A DNA stretch of 64,000 nucleotides from Laccaria trichodermophora (lineage: Eukaryota; Basidiomycota; Agaricomycetes; Agaricales; Hydnangiaceae), in the NCBI GenBank assembly GCA_018417955.1, contig JACTVC010000020.1:620001-684000 (forward strand). Direction: 5' to 3'. Shown here piece by piece: positions 1-11,356 of the stretch. Under the pieces are notes generated by a model that worked only from the letters and a program-made list of their open reading frames with translations, was not told where the DNA came from and ran no database searches. Numbering within the stretch: the first letter of the stretch is position 1; every line of letters starts with the position of its first letter. The translations under genes were made by a program, and so were the position numbers.

Positions 1-252
1 CAACACCTTGCATAAATATTTCAAGAAGAGGGAGAGCTGACTGGATTAGCTATCAGGAATCAGAAGGGGAAAAAAATACCTCATGGAGGAATTGAACTCA
101 GCACATCAGGCAAAATGAAATAAATACAGGTAAATTCCACTAGACTAAATAACTGTATAGAACTGAGAGTAGTGGTCTTACATGCATTGAATTTTTGAAT
201 TTTTGAATTTTTGATTCTTTTTAAATTTGGTTCCAGACATGGCATGATAGCC
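1..252. other. Unassigned left edge
   Basis: No gene is visible. The stretch contains a short tandem array (about 187-215) of the unit GAATTTTT and then abuts the truncated 3' LTR of Copia-1 at 253. It may belong to whatever truncated that LTR; the window edge prevents a decision. Confidence 0.4.
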
Positions 253-482
253 TGTACCTAGATGATAAGGTAAGGAACTAGGTACTATGAGTAACAACAT
301 CGTAAGTAGAAGATAGAGTGGCTCACCTCAGTCTCGGTATAATGGACTGAGGTGCCCCAATACTACTGTGTCTCTATATACTATGTAAGATAATGAGCCA
401 CTGATGTAAGAAAGAGATAAAGGAAAAAGGAATAAGAAAAGATGTAACCGCATGTTCACGGTGTTGTGATATTATCACAACA
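253..482 (-). repeat. Copia-1 3' LTR (truncated)
   Basis: It matches 12786-13014 closely (shared core from TGTACCTAGATG to TTATCACAACA) with a few substitutions and a small indel near 460-475. It lacks about 70 bp that the 5' LTR has next to the primer binding site, so its distal end was lost or replaced. Confidence 0.85.
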
Positions 483-522
483 CTCCTCCTCACCGTGAAC
501 ACTCCTCCTCGCGTGGAATCTT

Positions 523-1614
523 GTTTATTTGAGGCCTAAAAATCCCCTGAATCGAGAGAATTTCTTGGGTTCGAGTGCTTTAGTGAATATATCGGCGATG
601 CTATCGTGCGTATTGATGTAGGAGAGTGAGAGTTCCTCCGTTTGAACACGTTCTCGCATGAAGTGATATTTTATATCGATGTGTTTAACTTGGTCGTGTA
701 GTAGCGGATCTTCAGAGAGATTTATGGCTGCGTTGTTGTCGCATAGGATTGTCGTGGAATTTATTTGCGTGTGACCGATTCCGTTTAATAGTGTGCGTAG
801 CCAGATCGCTTCTTTAGATGCTGCAAATGCAGCGACATATTCGGCTTCACATGAAGATGCGGCGATGGTCTTTTGCTTTCTTGCCTGCCAGGAGACAACG
901 CCTGAGCCCAGAGAGTATGCGTGGCCTCCAACGCTTTGTCAAGTTGTGTCTAAACAGTTAGCCCAGTCTGAGTCGGTAAAACCAAGTAGTTTGATTGGAT
1001 TTTTGCCGCCAAGGCAGAGTTTGTGTTCTCGTGTTCCGGAGAGATAGCGTACGACTCAGACTGCCGCGTTCCAGTGCGCGTAGGAATAGCAATCAAGGTA
1101 TTGAGAAAGTTGTTGCACAGCATACTACGTGATATTGGGAAGCATTCCAATCGACAGGTAGAGTAGGCAACCTACAAGTGAGCGATATGGGAGTTTCTTG
1201 ATGTCATCGAGTTCAGCTCATGACATCTTTTGTAGTCAGCACGTCGAAGCTTTAGCCCTGGATCCATTGGTACTGTTGAGGGTGAAGCGTTTCTTTGACC
1301 GAACTGTGCAACAATCTTGTCAATTAATGCGGTCTGAGAGAGCATTACTGTTCGATTTGGTCTGTCCCAATGTACGGCAATGCCGACAACGAATCAGACA
1401 ATGCCTAGGTCTGAAATTGTCCATACTTGGCGCATTTGATTTTTGAAGTTCTCATTTTCTTCTTTGGTACTTGAAATTGAGAGGAAATCATCGACGTTTA
1501 CGGCGCATATGACGATGCCGGTGTTGCTCTTTCTGTAGTAAATGCAAGATTCACAGGATAAGCGATCGAATCCCCATGAGATCATCTTGTCAAGTTGTCA
1601 TTCATAGTTTTCAT
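523..1614 (-). pseudogene. Copia-1 pol, distal part: RT palm and RNase H (degenerate)
   Basis: Minus-strand translation gives the RT active-site region with a VNVDD form of the YVDD box (about 1500), and then RNase H. The latter includes the ASSCEAEY and CDNNAAI motifs that hold catalytic Glu and Asp (about 740-860), a KHIDIKYHF motif, and the terminal ADIFTKAL motif just before the stop near 523. Several frameshifts and stops separate the blocks. The 5' side abuts the Plavaka-like insertion at 1615. Confidence 0.8.
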
Positions 1615-2635
1615 CAGGAAAATCGCATTCCATGTGGTGGGTGTGGCACCATGCTTACCACGCCAGCCACGACACCAGAAGTGAGTGTGGGGACATTATA
1701 CTTGCGGTGGCGGCTTCAGCGCCACGATCCCGACTTCAGTCACTAAAATTTTGTTGTTATTCCATATAATTTTGTTATTCCATATCTCCTACCAAGCACT
1801 TTTAAGTACTGAAGATTGTGTTTATCTTAGAGTCTTCGTTGTCGGATTAGTGTAATTACAAAATTTTGGTACTTAACAAGACTTGAACTCAAGATCTCCG
1901 GATCTTGGAACAAGGTGGAAGACATGCATACATGTTAACTCCGAGTCTTAGACTATGTGACACTTCAAGACCAGCCTAACACCATGTCCTACAAGCTTCA
2001 CCACTGTTCCAACCTCCAAAGAAAATTCCGGATATGACGAGCAGGATGTCGGACCTGGGACTTGTTGAGAGGGCGGCACAGGAGGGACCAGGTGGTCGGT
2101 ATCTACGATCATGCTGCCGAAGTGGTAGGGGGATGACGATGCCCAGGTGGGAGGTCGATCCCCAGAGGGTCGATGTTGCTGCAGAGGCAAAAGGGAAGTG
2201 GGCGCCGTGGGGTGGGTAGAAAGGGGTTGATCTATGAATGAGCGCTCGCCGCTCAGGTGCCAAAATTAAACTTACTGGACACTGTTCATCCCACTTAACA
2301 TGTCATTCCAATCCATCCAACGATTCGCAAATTTATTCCATAACTGGAATGGAAGCGAGCAAAATGATCCGTCGACGTCAAAGACGATGAGGCCGAGGTG
2401 AGTTGTGTGATGCTTGCCAGACTCGAAGTTGCGTGAGATTGACTTGTGGGAGAAAAGTGAGGATGGTGGCAGTCGTGGAAGCGTGTTCGTGGTGAATAGT
2501 TCGATTGTGGTGAGTGAGAGCAATCGTGGCGACGACAAAGAATTGTGGCAGTTGTGAGAACTTGTGACGAGCAGCTCCCACGCTGCCACATCAATCACGC
2601 ATCCCACGAGTCATCACGGTAGTGTGATTTTCCTG
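1615..2635. mobile_element. Plavaka-like non-autonomous DNA transposon in Copia-1 RT
   Basis: The ends are inverted repeats: CAGGAAAATCGCA at the left and its near-complement ending TGATTTTCCTG at the right. It is flanked by the dinucleotide AT on both sides (1613-1614 and 2636-2637). The end motif CAGGAAAA and the AT duplication are the same as those of the complete Plavaka element at 35792-44071, so I infer the same transposase mobilised it. No transposase fragment is recognisable in its 1,021 bp. Confidence 0.7.
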
Positions 2636-2637
2636 AT

Positions 2638-2797
2638 GTTGTTCCAGATGCGCCTGCCACTTTGCTTCATGCCGTAGAGACCGTGTTGAATCTCCCATAT
2701 CCAATCTTCCTTTCCGTGTTCTTCGAATTCACAGGGCTGCTCCATATACTGATACTCCTCCTCAGGGAGTAGTCCATAAAGGAATGCCGTTTTGATG
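2638..2797 (-). pseudogene. Copia-1 RT fragment between two insertions
   Basis: The minus strand encodes the RT segment DIKTAFLYGLL...HGLYGMKQSGR, a conserved Copia RT block that lies upstream of the YVDD box. It is an island of pol left between the Plavaka-like insertion (to 2635) and the hAT-like insertion (from 2806). Its reading frame joins that at 5573 once the hAT-like element and one TSD copy are discounted. Confidence 0.85.
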
Positions 2798-2805
2798 TCT
2801 ATTTG

Positions 2806-5564
2806 CAAGGGGTATGCACTGGCAATTGCTGACATACGGGGTGGGGAGGGGTGGTCGGCCAAGTGCTTATCCAATTTAAAAAATTCAGATGGTTATTTCA
2901 CTGTATAAGACCCACAGAAGATGATCCTCCATTGTAGATACCCTAAGTACACAATTTCTGGGGTGCCAGGTGCTATGCGAGCTAAAGAGTGCCCTAATTC
3001 ACGTTTTGTCTGCATTTGGCGTATCTGACATGTGGCAAAGTTCGGCCTGATTTCATTGGAGTGCTTATCTTTGTCCACTATCCAACACCCTTCTTGCTCT
3101 AGCATTTTCAAGTGGTATCTCAGGTGGCTGCCTGTGTGGATTTCATGCCATGCCCTGGCATTGTTACATACAGTGCAAGATACGGTGAGTCCTTACATTC
3201 ATTAACATTTACTTCCACTGACTTGGAAAAGGTTCACTGTCTGCCATGGCAAGAGGGAACTTGGAAGAAAGCCCCAAAAGTACGCTATTGTACAGTTGAG
3301 GCCATGGAGCTCATGTAAGCCTTTTTTTCACATTTGACGGAGAACCTACAATCCTGTTTCATGTATTCCAGAGCTGGTATTGATGGAAGGGCCAGCTCCA
3401 GTCCTCGATCCCCTGATTTTTGAACCAGCTTACCCACAAATATATAAATGCCAATATAAATACAGTATCACTTGAGCTGTCGTGGTCTTATTGAAAGGCC
3501 CGCTGGATGGTGGTTTTGTGATAACAAGTGCAAGGCAAATGCTGGAGGTAGGGTCTCTACATGCAAGCGTCAGTGTCAGAATGTCGGACCGCCCGCTGAC
3601 ATGGCTGCAAGCCCCAGGGCTCTTAGCCTTGAGGCTCATTCGGAAAACGCCGCTGAGGCTCTCACATGCAGCCACAACTAAACGTGACGAGGTGATGGGT
3701 CCGTCGCGTTGGTGTCGCTTCTCCGTTTCCCTTCTGTACTTATCACGCCGCTCGCAAACATTCAGTTCCACATATATACAATTTATTTAGAGCATTAAAC
3801 ACACAAAAATTTCACTGCCACATCATGCTTGAGTGGTAGTTACTGGTGCTAATTGGTTGATGCTTAGCCAGTGCTTAGCTTGACTTTGCAAGTTCTTCTT
3901 TCTAATTTTCACTTGTATACATTTGTCTTAGAATAATTCTTTGTGAAATCCATCACCGTATAAGGCTATAGAGTTGACAAAGTTGTTCACTTTCTGCCTC
4001 AAACTTTAATCCCAAAACGGAAGCCACCTTATTTTTAGAAATGCGCCTTAGCTAGTCAGAGTCCTGCGGGGCACTGGGTATATTTGAATACAAGATATTT
4101 TATGTTGCCTTGCAGCCTTAAGAAAAGGAGGTTACAGAGAAGCAAAAGAGACGAGCAACAACATCTTTAAGCAGAAATCCTAGTATTTAACTGCAACAAA
4201 TGTATATAGGTGTATCTTTAATAACAATATGAGGACCATTGATGCCACCATGGAATGATGATTCAACTAGCTTGTAGGAGATGCGCCTGCAGTTTGGCGT
4301 TCAACTGCTCTAAATACCAATCCCATCAACTCAGCGTTTCATGAGGAGCTCCTCTTCGCTCAACGCTTCCTCACGCTCACACCGCTCGAGGCAAAATGGT
4401 GCTCGCACTGTAGTGCTCTTCCTGGTGGTTCATTGTGATATAGGATTGGAAGGGAATGCCCAGAGGCCATAGTCAAACAGTGGTATATAGCTAGATTTGG
4501 ATATCTTACATAAAATATTGATCTTTTGTCTTGAACCACCACCTTGTCAGCAGTCTTGCCATCCTCTTGCACTACATGTAGTGCTTTGTATAACTGTACT
4601 TCCTACAGTATGCAGAATCATGTTGGGCCAGCTGAGTATCTTGTAACTGCTCATTGCTCACTCATGGGTGTTGATCCCAGATCCACCCATTCTTGCCTCC
4701 TCCTTCCCTCTTGGCTTCAGCTATGCAAGAAGTTCAGAGTGAACACTTCACATTCATTCTACAACATCGCGTGATGTTGAGGGGCTAGGGTTTCATATTT
4801 GTGGTGGCGGGTTTTCGTTGTGAGGGTTTTGTCAATTCATGATCGGATCTCAGGCTGTGGCTGAAAGAATGCTCGTTAGTAGCAGTAGTGGATATGAGGA
4901 AGACAAAGACATACCTTTGCGAGGAAGGCCGTATAGGGAATGAGGCTGGTGAGCTCCTGTACATAGTCGTCGTCGAGTTGGAGTACGAAATTACAAACAT
5001 GCGACTCCAAACACCGGTTTGTTTGTTTCTGCATGGCTTCCCGTTTTGGGATTAGAGTTTGAGGTGGAATCTCAAAAGTGAGTTGACACTCTATTTGGTA
5101 AAGTGTTTGGTGTTGTTGATTCCCTCACTCCACATCATTTTCAGAAAACTTGGGGTATCTTTCACAAAAGTTGTCTGGAATTTGAAAGCTTCTCTTGTTT
5201 TTATTACTCACAGAAAATTATTCGAGATGTTGGTCGTTCCACGAAAAAGTCTATGTAAGTTGTTGTTTAAACGGAGTCTGATGGGCTTGCAGGGTTTGCT
5301 GAATTCTTGATCGTTCTCGGTGTGGCCCATCAATGGCCCATCAATGATTGCACAAACAAGTACAAGCCTTAGGGCTAATAGCCCTAAGGCTTGTAGCTGA
5401 CTCTCCGGGTGGTCAGACGATCCCCTCAGTGTAGGGTGTATTTGATTTGTAAACACATGATTTATTTCCTTTTTAGGAAGGCTAAGGGAGGGGGGTGGGG
5501 TCTATGAGTCCTTATCCAAATAAAACAACCCTGTGTATGGGAATTTTTTTTTGCATACCCCTTG
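2806..5564. mobile_element. hAT-like non-autonomous DNA transposon in Copia-1 RT
   Basis: The termini are perfect 13-bp inverted repeats CAAGGGGTATGCA / TGCATACCCCTTG. They are flanked by a perfect 8-bp duplication TCTATTTG (2798-2805 and 5565-5572), typical of the hAT superfamily. No transposase is visible in 2.76 kb. A 33-bp nearly perfect hairpin around ACAAGCCTTAGGGCTA lies at about 5361-5394. A minus-strand 319-bp solo LTR is nested at 4434-4752. Confidence 0.85.
4434..4752 (-). repeat. Solo LTR, family S319, copy 1
   Basis: A 319-bp unit beginning TGTGAAG and ending ATCACA when read on the minus strand. It is flanked by a perfect 5-bp duplication TTCAT (4429-4433 and 4753-4757). The same unit occurs at 9051-9369 and 27439-27757. 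Three copies of equal length with different 5-bp duplications identify a solo LTR family. No internal region of the parent element is in the window. Confidence 0.9.
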
Positions 5565-5572
5565 TCTATTTG

Positions 5573-7695
5573 TTGGGTGTCCCAGTCTAGACTGGCAGCT
5601 AAGTGAAGTAAGATCCTCCAAGATTCCATGCACACTGTAGGTGAGGTGTTTTTGTGTAGTCTTTTCCATAAATCTGTTCGCAACCCTTGAAGACTAGCCT
5701 TACTTTCCACTGGACTGCCTTGCCGTTCTCATTGCATTTGATTCTAAAAATAGGCATGCCTTTTCTGATCTTCTTCCCTTGAGGAACATCTGACCTGGGG
5801 ATTAGTTTGTACACACCCATGTCTTTTAGTGATTTGAGTTCGTCACAATATCCCTCCTCCCATCATTTTCCATCGGCGGACGTCGTAGCCTCTTGCCAAG
5901 TTTTCGGCTCATCCTTGAATTTCAGGGTAGATGGGTCAATCTGTGGCATCTTGGAGATCATGGAAAAGGCTTGATCAATACGTTGCCCTTTGACGTCATC
6001 GAAATTCAGGTTCCGAAGATCTGTTTTAATTCTGCAATGGCCACATTTTCGACGATTTCTGGGATATTTCACGCTTCCTCTTCTTGAATATCTTGAAGAG
6101 TTTTCTTGCAGTCCGTTCGTGCTTCCTGGACTTGAATTCCAGCCTCGATGGAATCTTGGACTGCTCTCTCTGTGCACGTGGGCATTTGTTCATTCGGTTT
6201 TTCAGCTATGTGTGAAGAACGTCTGGGTTGGGCTTCCTTGTTTATAATCACAGGTGGTATGGGTTCTGGTAGATCTAGGTGATGCTCGATGGGTGGTAAG
6301 ACTTCCTCTTCGTCTTCATTGGTCTGAATTGGCGCTGGGGTTCTGCTTGTGAGGATATTGTTCAGCATCATTGGAACCTGAGCCTCTTCCTCGTCTGTAG
6401 GTACAGATGGAAGGTGACCATCATGACTTTCAAGGAAACGTACATGGTAAGAACTGATGACCTTTTTGGAGTCTCTGTGGTAACAGTGGTATGTTTTAGC
6501 TTTCTGATCATAACCAATGAGAACACATTCTATGGAGCGTTCATAAACCTTCAGGTTGTGTTTGTTCTGTATCAGAACGAATATGCAGCACCCTATTTCA
6601 CGCATGTATGAGTAATCAGGTTTTCGTTGATGAAAAATTTCCCAAGGTGTAATGCCGTCTTTCAATGAGTGTGTAAGGGTCTTTGAGTGTAGGTGAGCAG
6701 CCATTAGGTAAAATTCATCCCATAAACAAGGGGGACAGTGAGCATAGATGCACATGGTGCAGGCTTTTGCCATTAAAGTGCGATGCATGTGCTCGACGTG
6801 CCCAATATGAGCAGATGTATAGGGGGCCGTGAATAGTTGGTCTGTGCCTTGAGATTTTAGCCAGGTTTCCATTTTCTCGCTCTTCAGTTCTCCTTGATCA
6901 GTGATGTATGTGCCGACCTTGAGTCCAGTTTCCGTTTCACAAGCTAATTCCCATGCTTTCAGTTCAGGAAAGGAATCGTCCTTGTTTTTTAATGGAATCA
7001 ACCAAAGCAGACTTGTGTAGTCATCTACTGTGTCCATCACATATTCATTGCCAGTGCGTGATCTTATATGTTTCCCCAATAAATCCACCCACACCTTCTC
7101 TAATTTCCTGGTAGCCCTGTGCCCCACCCCCTCTTTATGCATCTTTGGAACTGGTGTTTTGGTCTGCTTCCCCAGAACACAAAAATCACATTTAGGTGGG
7201 TTTCTGGAGGCTAGGTTTGTGGGCATACCTGGTATGATTCCACTCTTCGCCATTTCCTTAACGGCTTGGTAATTTGCATGTCCAAGGCGACGATGCCAGG
7301 TTTCCAGGTCAGGTGCATGTGAGGTTGTAAGAGCATGTTTGGCAAGAGGAGAGTTGAGGTTGAGGGAATAGAGGTTTTTCTTGGCAAGGAGAGAGCCATG
7401 GCAGATGATTGCGCCGTTTGACTTGTTTGTTAGCCAGCAAGAGTTGTTGTCAAAATGAGCGACTGCTTGGCTATCACATGTCAGTGTGCTAACCAAGATG
7501 AGGCGTACTGTCATGTTTGGAATGAATAAAACATTTTGGAGTGTTAGATATGCGCCTCGCACAATGCATAGTTTGACGTCCCCTAGTCTGACAGCCATAA
7601 CAGATGATCCACCTACTCCCTTTACAGAGTGTGCTGTGATTGGTCGAAGCGTCAGGAAGTCTGACTGTTCAGGGGAAATGTGAACAGTAGCTCCT
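5573..7695 (-). pseudogene. Copia-1 pol: protease end, integrase, RT start
   Basis: The main open stretch (7598-6069, 509 codons) holds the GAG-pre-integrase zinc site (WHRRLGH...CDFC) and an integrase core. In the core VWVDLLG carries the first Asp, ITDQGE the second and the VEHMHRTL region the Glu. A C-terminal acidic, proline-rich linker follows. Beyond a frameshift near 6080 the RT N-terminus (RLVFKGCEQIYGKDY, about 5650-5700) and the block ending WDTQQID at 5573 are seen. Upstream, 7600-7690 reads as protease sequence that continues from the gag side across the palindromic insertion. Stops and frameshifts mark it as inactive. Confidence 0.85.
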
Positions 7696-7849
7696 CACCA
7701 GTGGGCACCACTGCTTATCATAACTTATAGTCAATTGCCTGCACAGTCATTTATTTGCAGCCAAGTAAAAATATGAAATGAAATGGCTAGGCAAATGAAA
7801 TGATATGTGTCTTATTTCATTCTGCCTACCTTATGTCATTCAACTTGGG

Positions 7850-8165
7850 ATCCTGTCATTCTTCCCTAGGACTATTTATCATTGCTTTCCTAGGGTGATA
7901 TTTTTGATATTTTATTATTCCCCAGGGCTATATATCATTGCTTCCCAGAGTGATATTTTTGATATTTCATTCTTCCCCAGAGGTCTATATCATTAGTTAC
8001 CTAGGGCAATATTTCTGGTATTTCATTGTTTTGCAGGGCTATATATCATTGGTTGCCTAGGGCAATATTTTTGGTATTTCATTGTTTTGTAGGGCTATAT
8101 ACCATTGCTTGCCTAGGGCGATATTTTTGGTATTTCATTTTTTCCTAGGGCAATATTTCTGGTAT
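7850..8165. repeat. 56-bp tandem repeats, left arm of palindrome
   Basis: About five or six copies of a unit containing CCTAGGGCAATATTT and GGGCTATATATCATTG. These are the inverted equivalent of the larger array at 10490-11170, so the arms differ mainly in repeat number. Confidence 0.8.
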
Positions 8166-8459
8166 TTCAGGGTTGTTAGAAAAGTGGTCACATGACCAAT
8201 TTCCTAAAATAGCAAAAAGATTAAAGTTGCAGCCCTGCACTCTAGCTTCTAGAATCTATTTGAATTATGTTCTGAAGTGCTCCCATTGTGGAGATATGAT
8301 GTAAAAGACTTTCAAAAATGTCACTTTTTTTTTTTTTTTTTTTGGCATTTTTCTCCATGAAAACAAAACCAAACAACATGATTTCAATATATTTAGAAAG
8401 CTAAAAGAAAGGGCTACAATTATTTTATCATTGGAAAAATGACCAAAAAAGGAAGGTGC

Positions 8460-8790
8460 ATGTAGTGTGTGCTTTTTCATTAGAAAAGTTTGTAGTGTCT
8501 GCTTTTTGAGACTACACAAGATTTGTAATGTGTGCTTTTTCATTTGAAAAGTTTATAGTGTCCGCTTTTTGACAGTACAAAAGATTTGTAGTGTGTGCTT
8601 GTTTATTAAAAAAGTTTGTAGTGTCCACTTTTTGAGACTACAAAAGAGTTGTAGTGTGCGCTTTTTCATTGAAAAATTTTGTAGTGTCCACTTTTTGAGA
8701 CTACAAAAGATTTGTAGTGTCTGCCTTTTCATTAAAAAAGTTTGTAGTGTCTGCTTTTTGGGACTACAAAAGTTTGTAGTTGACATGTAG
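8460..8790. repeat. TTTGTAGTGTCTGCTTTTT tandem repeats, left arm
   Basis: Alternating units of about 60 bp built from TTTGTAGTGTGTGCTTTTTC and GAGACTACAAAAGA. The mirror array lies at about 9930-10195. The long low-complexity reading frames here come from the repeat, not from a gene. Confidence 0.8.
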
Positions 8791-9050
8791 TTTATAGTGT
8801 CCCTGACTCTGTATAGGTTCTGAGGGATATGGTTGAAGGATTGACATGACATTGCATATTGCCATTGCTGCAGTCTATTCCTTCATATTTGATAGCTACT
8901 GTCCTATGTCAAAAGACAGTTATAGGTTCATGAAGATATGGGTTGAAGGATTCCCATGACCTTACATATTGCCATTTCTGCAGCATTGGGTTTTGACATC
9001 ATGCCCAGTTGGCTTTCAGACCAGGGGAGGCTATTCATATTGATAACTAT

Positions 9051-9369
9051 TGTGAAGCGTTCACTCTGAACTTCTCGCATAGCTGAAGCCAAGAGGGAAG
9101 GAGGAGGCAAGAATGGGTGGATCTGGGATCAACACCCATAAGTGAGCAATGAGCAGTTACAAGATACTCAGCTGGCCCAACATGATTATGCATACTGTAG
9201 GAAGTACAGTTATACAAAGCACTACATGTAGTGCAAGAGGATGGCAAGACTGCTGACAAGATGGTGGTTCAAGACAAAAGATCAATATATTATGTAAGAT
9301 ATCCAAATCTAGCTATATACCACTGTTTGACTATGGCCTCTGGGCATTCCCTTCCAATCCTATATCACA
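9051..9369 (+). repeat. Solo LTR, family S319, copy 2 (in the palindrome centre)
   Basis: A 319-bp unit TGTGAAGC...ATATCACA flanked by a perfect duplication ACTAT (9046-9050 and 9370-9374). It sits near the symmetry centre of the fold-back element, so it is younger than that element and now separates the two arms. Confidence 0.9.
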
Positions 9370-9429
9370 ACTATCTTTGGGACAGGCCAATAGCTATCAA
9401 TGTGAAAGCAGAAAATAGCCTGTTCTGAT

Positions 9430-9930
9430 GTGAAAGTCAACTTGGGCATGATGTGAAAGTCAACTTGGGCATGATGTCAAAAACTAATGCTGCAGCCATG
9501 GCAATATGTAATGTCATGTCAATCCTTCAACCCATGTCTCCATGAACCTATAACTGTCTTTCAATATGAAGGAATAGACTGCAGCAATGGCAATATGCAA
9601 TGTCATGTCAATCCTTCAACCACATCCCCCAGAATCTATACAGAGTCAGGGACACTATAAACTACATGTAAACTACAATAGCATTCCCTGGTCTGAAAGC
9701 CAACTGGGCATGATGTCAAAAACTAATGCTGCAGCAATGGCAATATGTAAGGTCATATCAATCCTTCAACTCATATCTCCATGAACCTAACTGTGTTTTG
9801 AGATAGGACAGTAGCTATCAATATGAAGGAATAGACTGCAGCAATGGCAATATGTAAGGTCATGTCAATCCTTCAACCACATCCCCAGAACCTATACAGA
9901 GTCAGGGACACTATAAACTACATGTCAACT
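9430..9930. repeat. Tandem repeats of about 120-140 bp next to the palindrome centre
   Basis: Repeated blocks share CTGCAGCAATGGCAATATG and TCATGTCAATCCTTCAAC. Inverted versions occur at about 8850-9000. They belong to the fold-back element. Confidence 0.7.
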
Positions 9931-10489
9931 ACAAACTTTTGTAGTCCCAAAAAGCAGACACTACAAATCAACTACAAACTTTTCTAATGAAAAAGCACAC
10001 ACTACAAATCTTTTGTAGTCTTAAAAAGCTGGAGACTACAAACTTTTTTAATGAAAAAGTGCACACTACAAATCTTTTGTAGTCTCAAAAAGCACACACT
10101 ATAAACTTTTCTAATGAAAAATCACACACTACAAATCTTTTGTAGTCTCAAAAAGCTGGACACTACAAACTTTTCTAATGAAAAAGCACACACTACATGC
10201 ACCTTCCTTTTTTGGTCATTTTCCCATGATAAATTATTGTAGCCCTTTCTTTTAGCTTTCTAAATATACTGAAGTCATGTTGTTTGGTTTTGTTTTCATG
10301 GAGAAAAATGCAAAAAAAAAAAAAAAAAAAAAAAAGTGATATTTTTGAAAGTCTTTTACATCATATCTCCACAATGGGAGCACTTCAGAACATAATTCAA
10401 ATAGATTCTAGAAGCTAGAGTGCAGGGCTGCAACTTTAATCTTTTTGCTATTCTATGAAATTGGTCATGTGACCACTTTCCTAACAACT

Positions 10490-11170
10490 CTGAAATACCA
10501 GAAATATTGCCCTAGGAAAAAATGAAATACCAAAAATATCACCCTAGGCAAGCAATGATATATAGCCCTGGAAAACAATGAAATATCAAAAATATTGCCC
10601 TAGGCAAGCAATGATATATAGCCCTGGAAAACAATGAAATACCAAAAATATTGCCCTAGGCAACCAATGATATACAGCCCTGCAAAACAATGAAATATCA
10701 AAAATATCGCCCTAGGAAACCAATGATATATGGCCCTGCAAAACAATGAAATATCAAAAATATTGCTCTAGGAAACCAATGATATATGGCCCTGCAAAAC
10801 AATGAAATATCAAAAATATCGCCCTAGGCAAGCAATGATATATAGCCCTGGAAAACAATGAAATACCAAAAATATTGCCCTAGGCAACCAATGATATACA
10901 GCCCTGCAAAACAATGAAATATCAAAAATATCGCCCTAGGAAACCAATGATATATGGCCCTGCAAAACAATGAAATATCAAAAATATTGCTCTAGGAAAC
11001 CAATGATATATGGCCCTGCAAAACAATGAAATATCAAAAATATCGCCCTAGGCAAATAATGATATAGACCTCTGGGGAAGAATGAAATATCAAAAATATC
11101 ACTCTGGGAAGCAATGATATATAGCCCTGGGGAATAATGAAATATCACAAATATTGCCCTAGAGAAGCAA
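10490..11170. repeat. 56-bp tandem repeats, right arm of palindrome
   Basis: About twelve copies with a 56-bp period, each containing ATCAAAAATATTGCCCTAGG and an AATGATATATRGCCCTG block. Neighbouring copies are nearly identical, with two alternating subtypes, which suggests recent expansion by unequal exchange. Confidence 0.85.
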
Positions 11171-11356
11171 TGATAAATAGTCCTAGGGAAGAATGACAGG
11201 ATCCCAAGTTGAATGACATAAGGTAGGTAGAATGAAATAAGACACATATCATTTCATTTGCCTAGCCATTTCATTTCATATTTTTGCTGGGCTGCAAATA
11301 AATGACTGTGCAGGTAACTGCCTAGTATTTATCATATAGGTGGTGCCCACCACTCA

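Larger units (their letters stand above)
7696..11355. mobile_element. 3.66-kb fold-back (palindromic) DNA element in Copia-1 protease
   Basis: The two halves are long inverted repeats: 7696-9045 pairs with 9375-11355. The extreme ends share AGTGGGCACCAC-like termini and the inner block CCTGCACAGTCATTTATT. The element is flanked by AGCTCCT (7689-7695 and 11356-11362), a 7-bp or imperfect 8-bp duplication. It interrupts the protease codons right after the D-T-G-A active-site motif, and the frame continues on the far side. The arms contain mirror-image poly-T/poly-A tracts (about 8325 and 10315), a 56-bp tandem array and another array of about 62 bp. I see no transposase. The duplication length suggests hAT; that is inference. 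Confidence 0.85.

Noticed and set aside
8265..8852. Cys/Leu/Lys-rich open frames such as those with repeated TLQIFCSLKK
   Set aside because: They result from tandem DNA repeats in the fold-back element, and equal frames exist on both strands.
9047..9428. Recurring open frames of about 70 codons (MSAVLPSSC... and MQEDGKTADK...) at three loci
   Set aside because: They are translations of the 319-bp solo LTR family in both orientations, not a gene family.
10490..11170. Regular 56-bp repeats resembling a CRISPR array
   Set aside because: The repeats are contiguous, with no unique spacers, and are mirrored in the other arm of a palindromic element in a eukaryotic setting.
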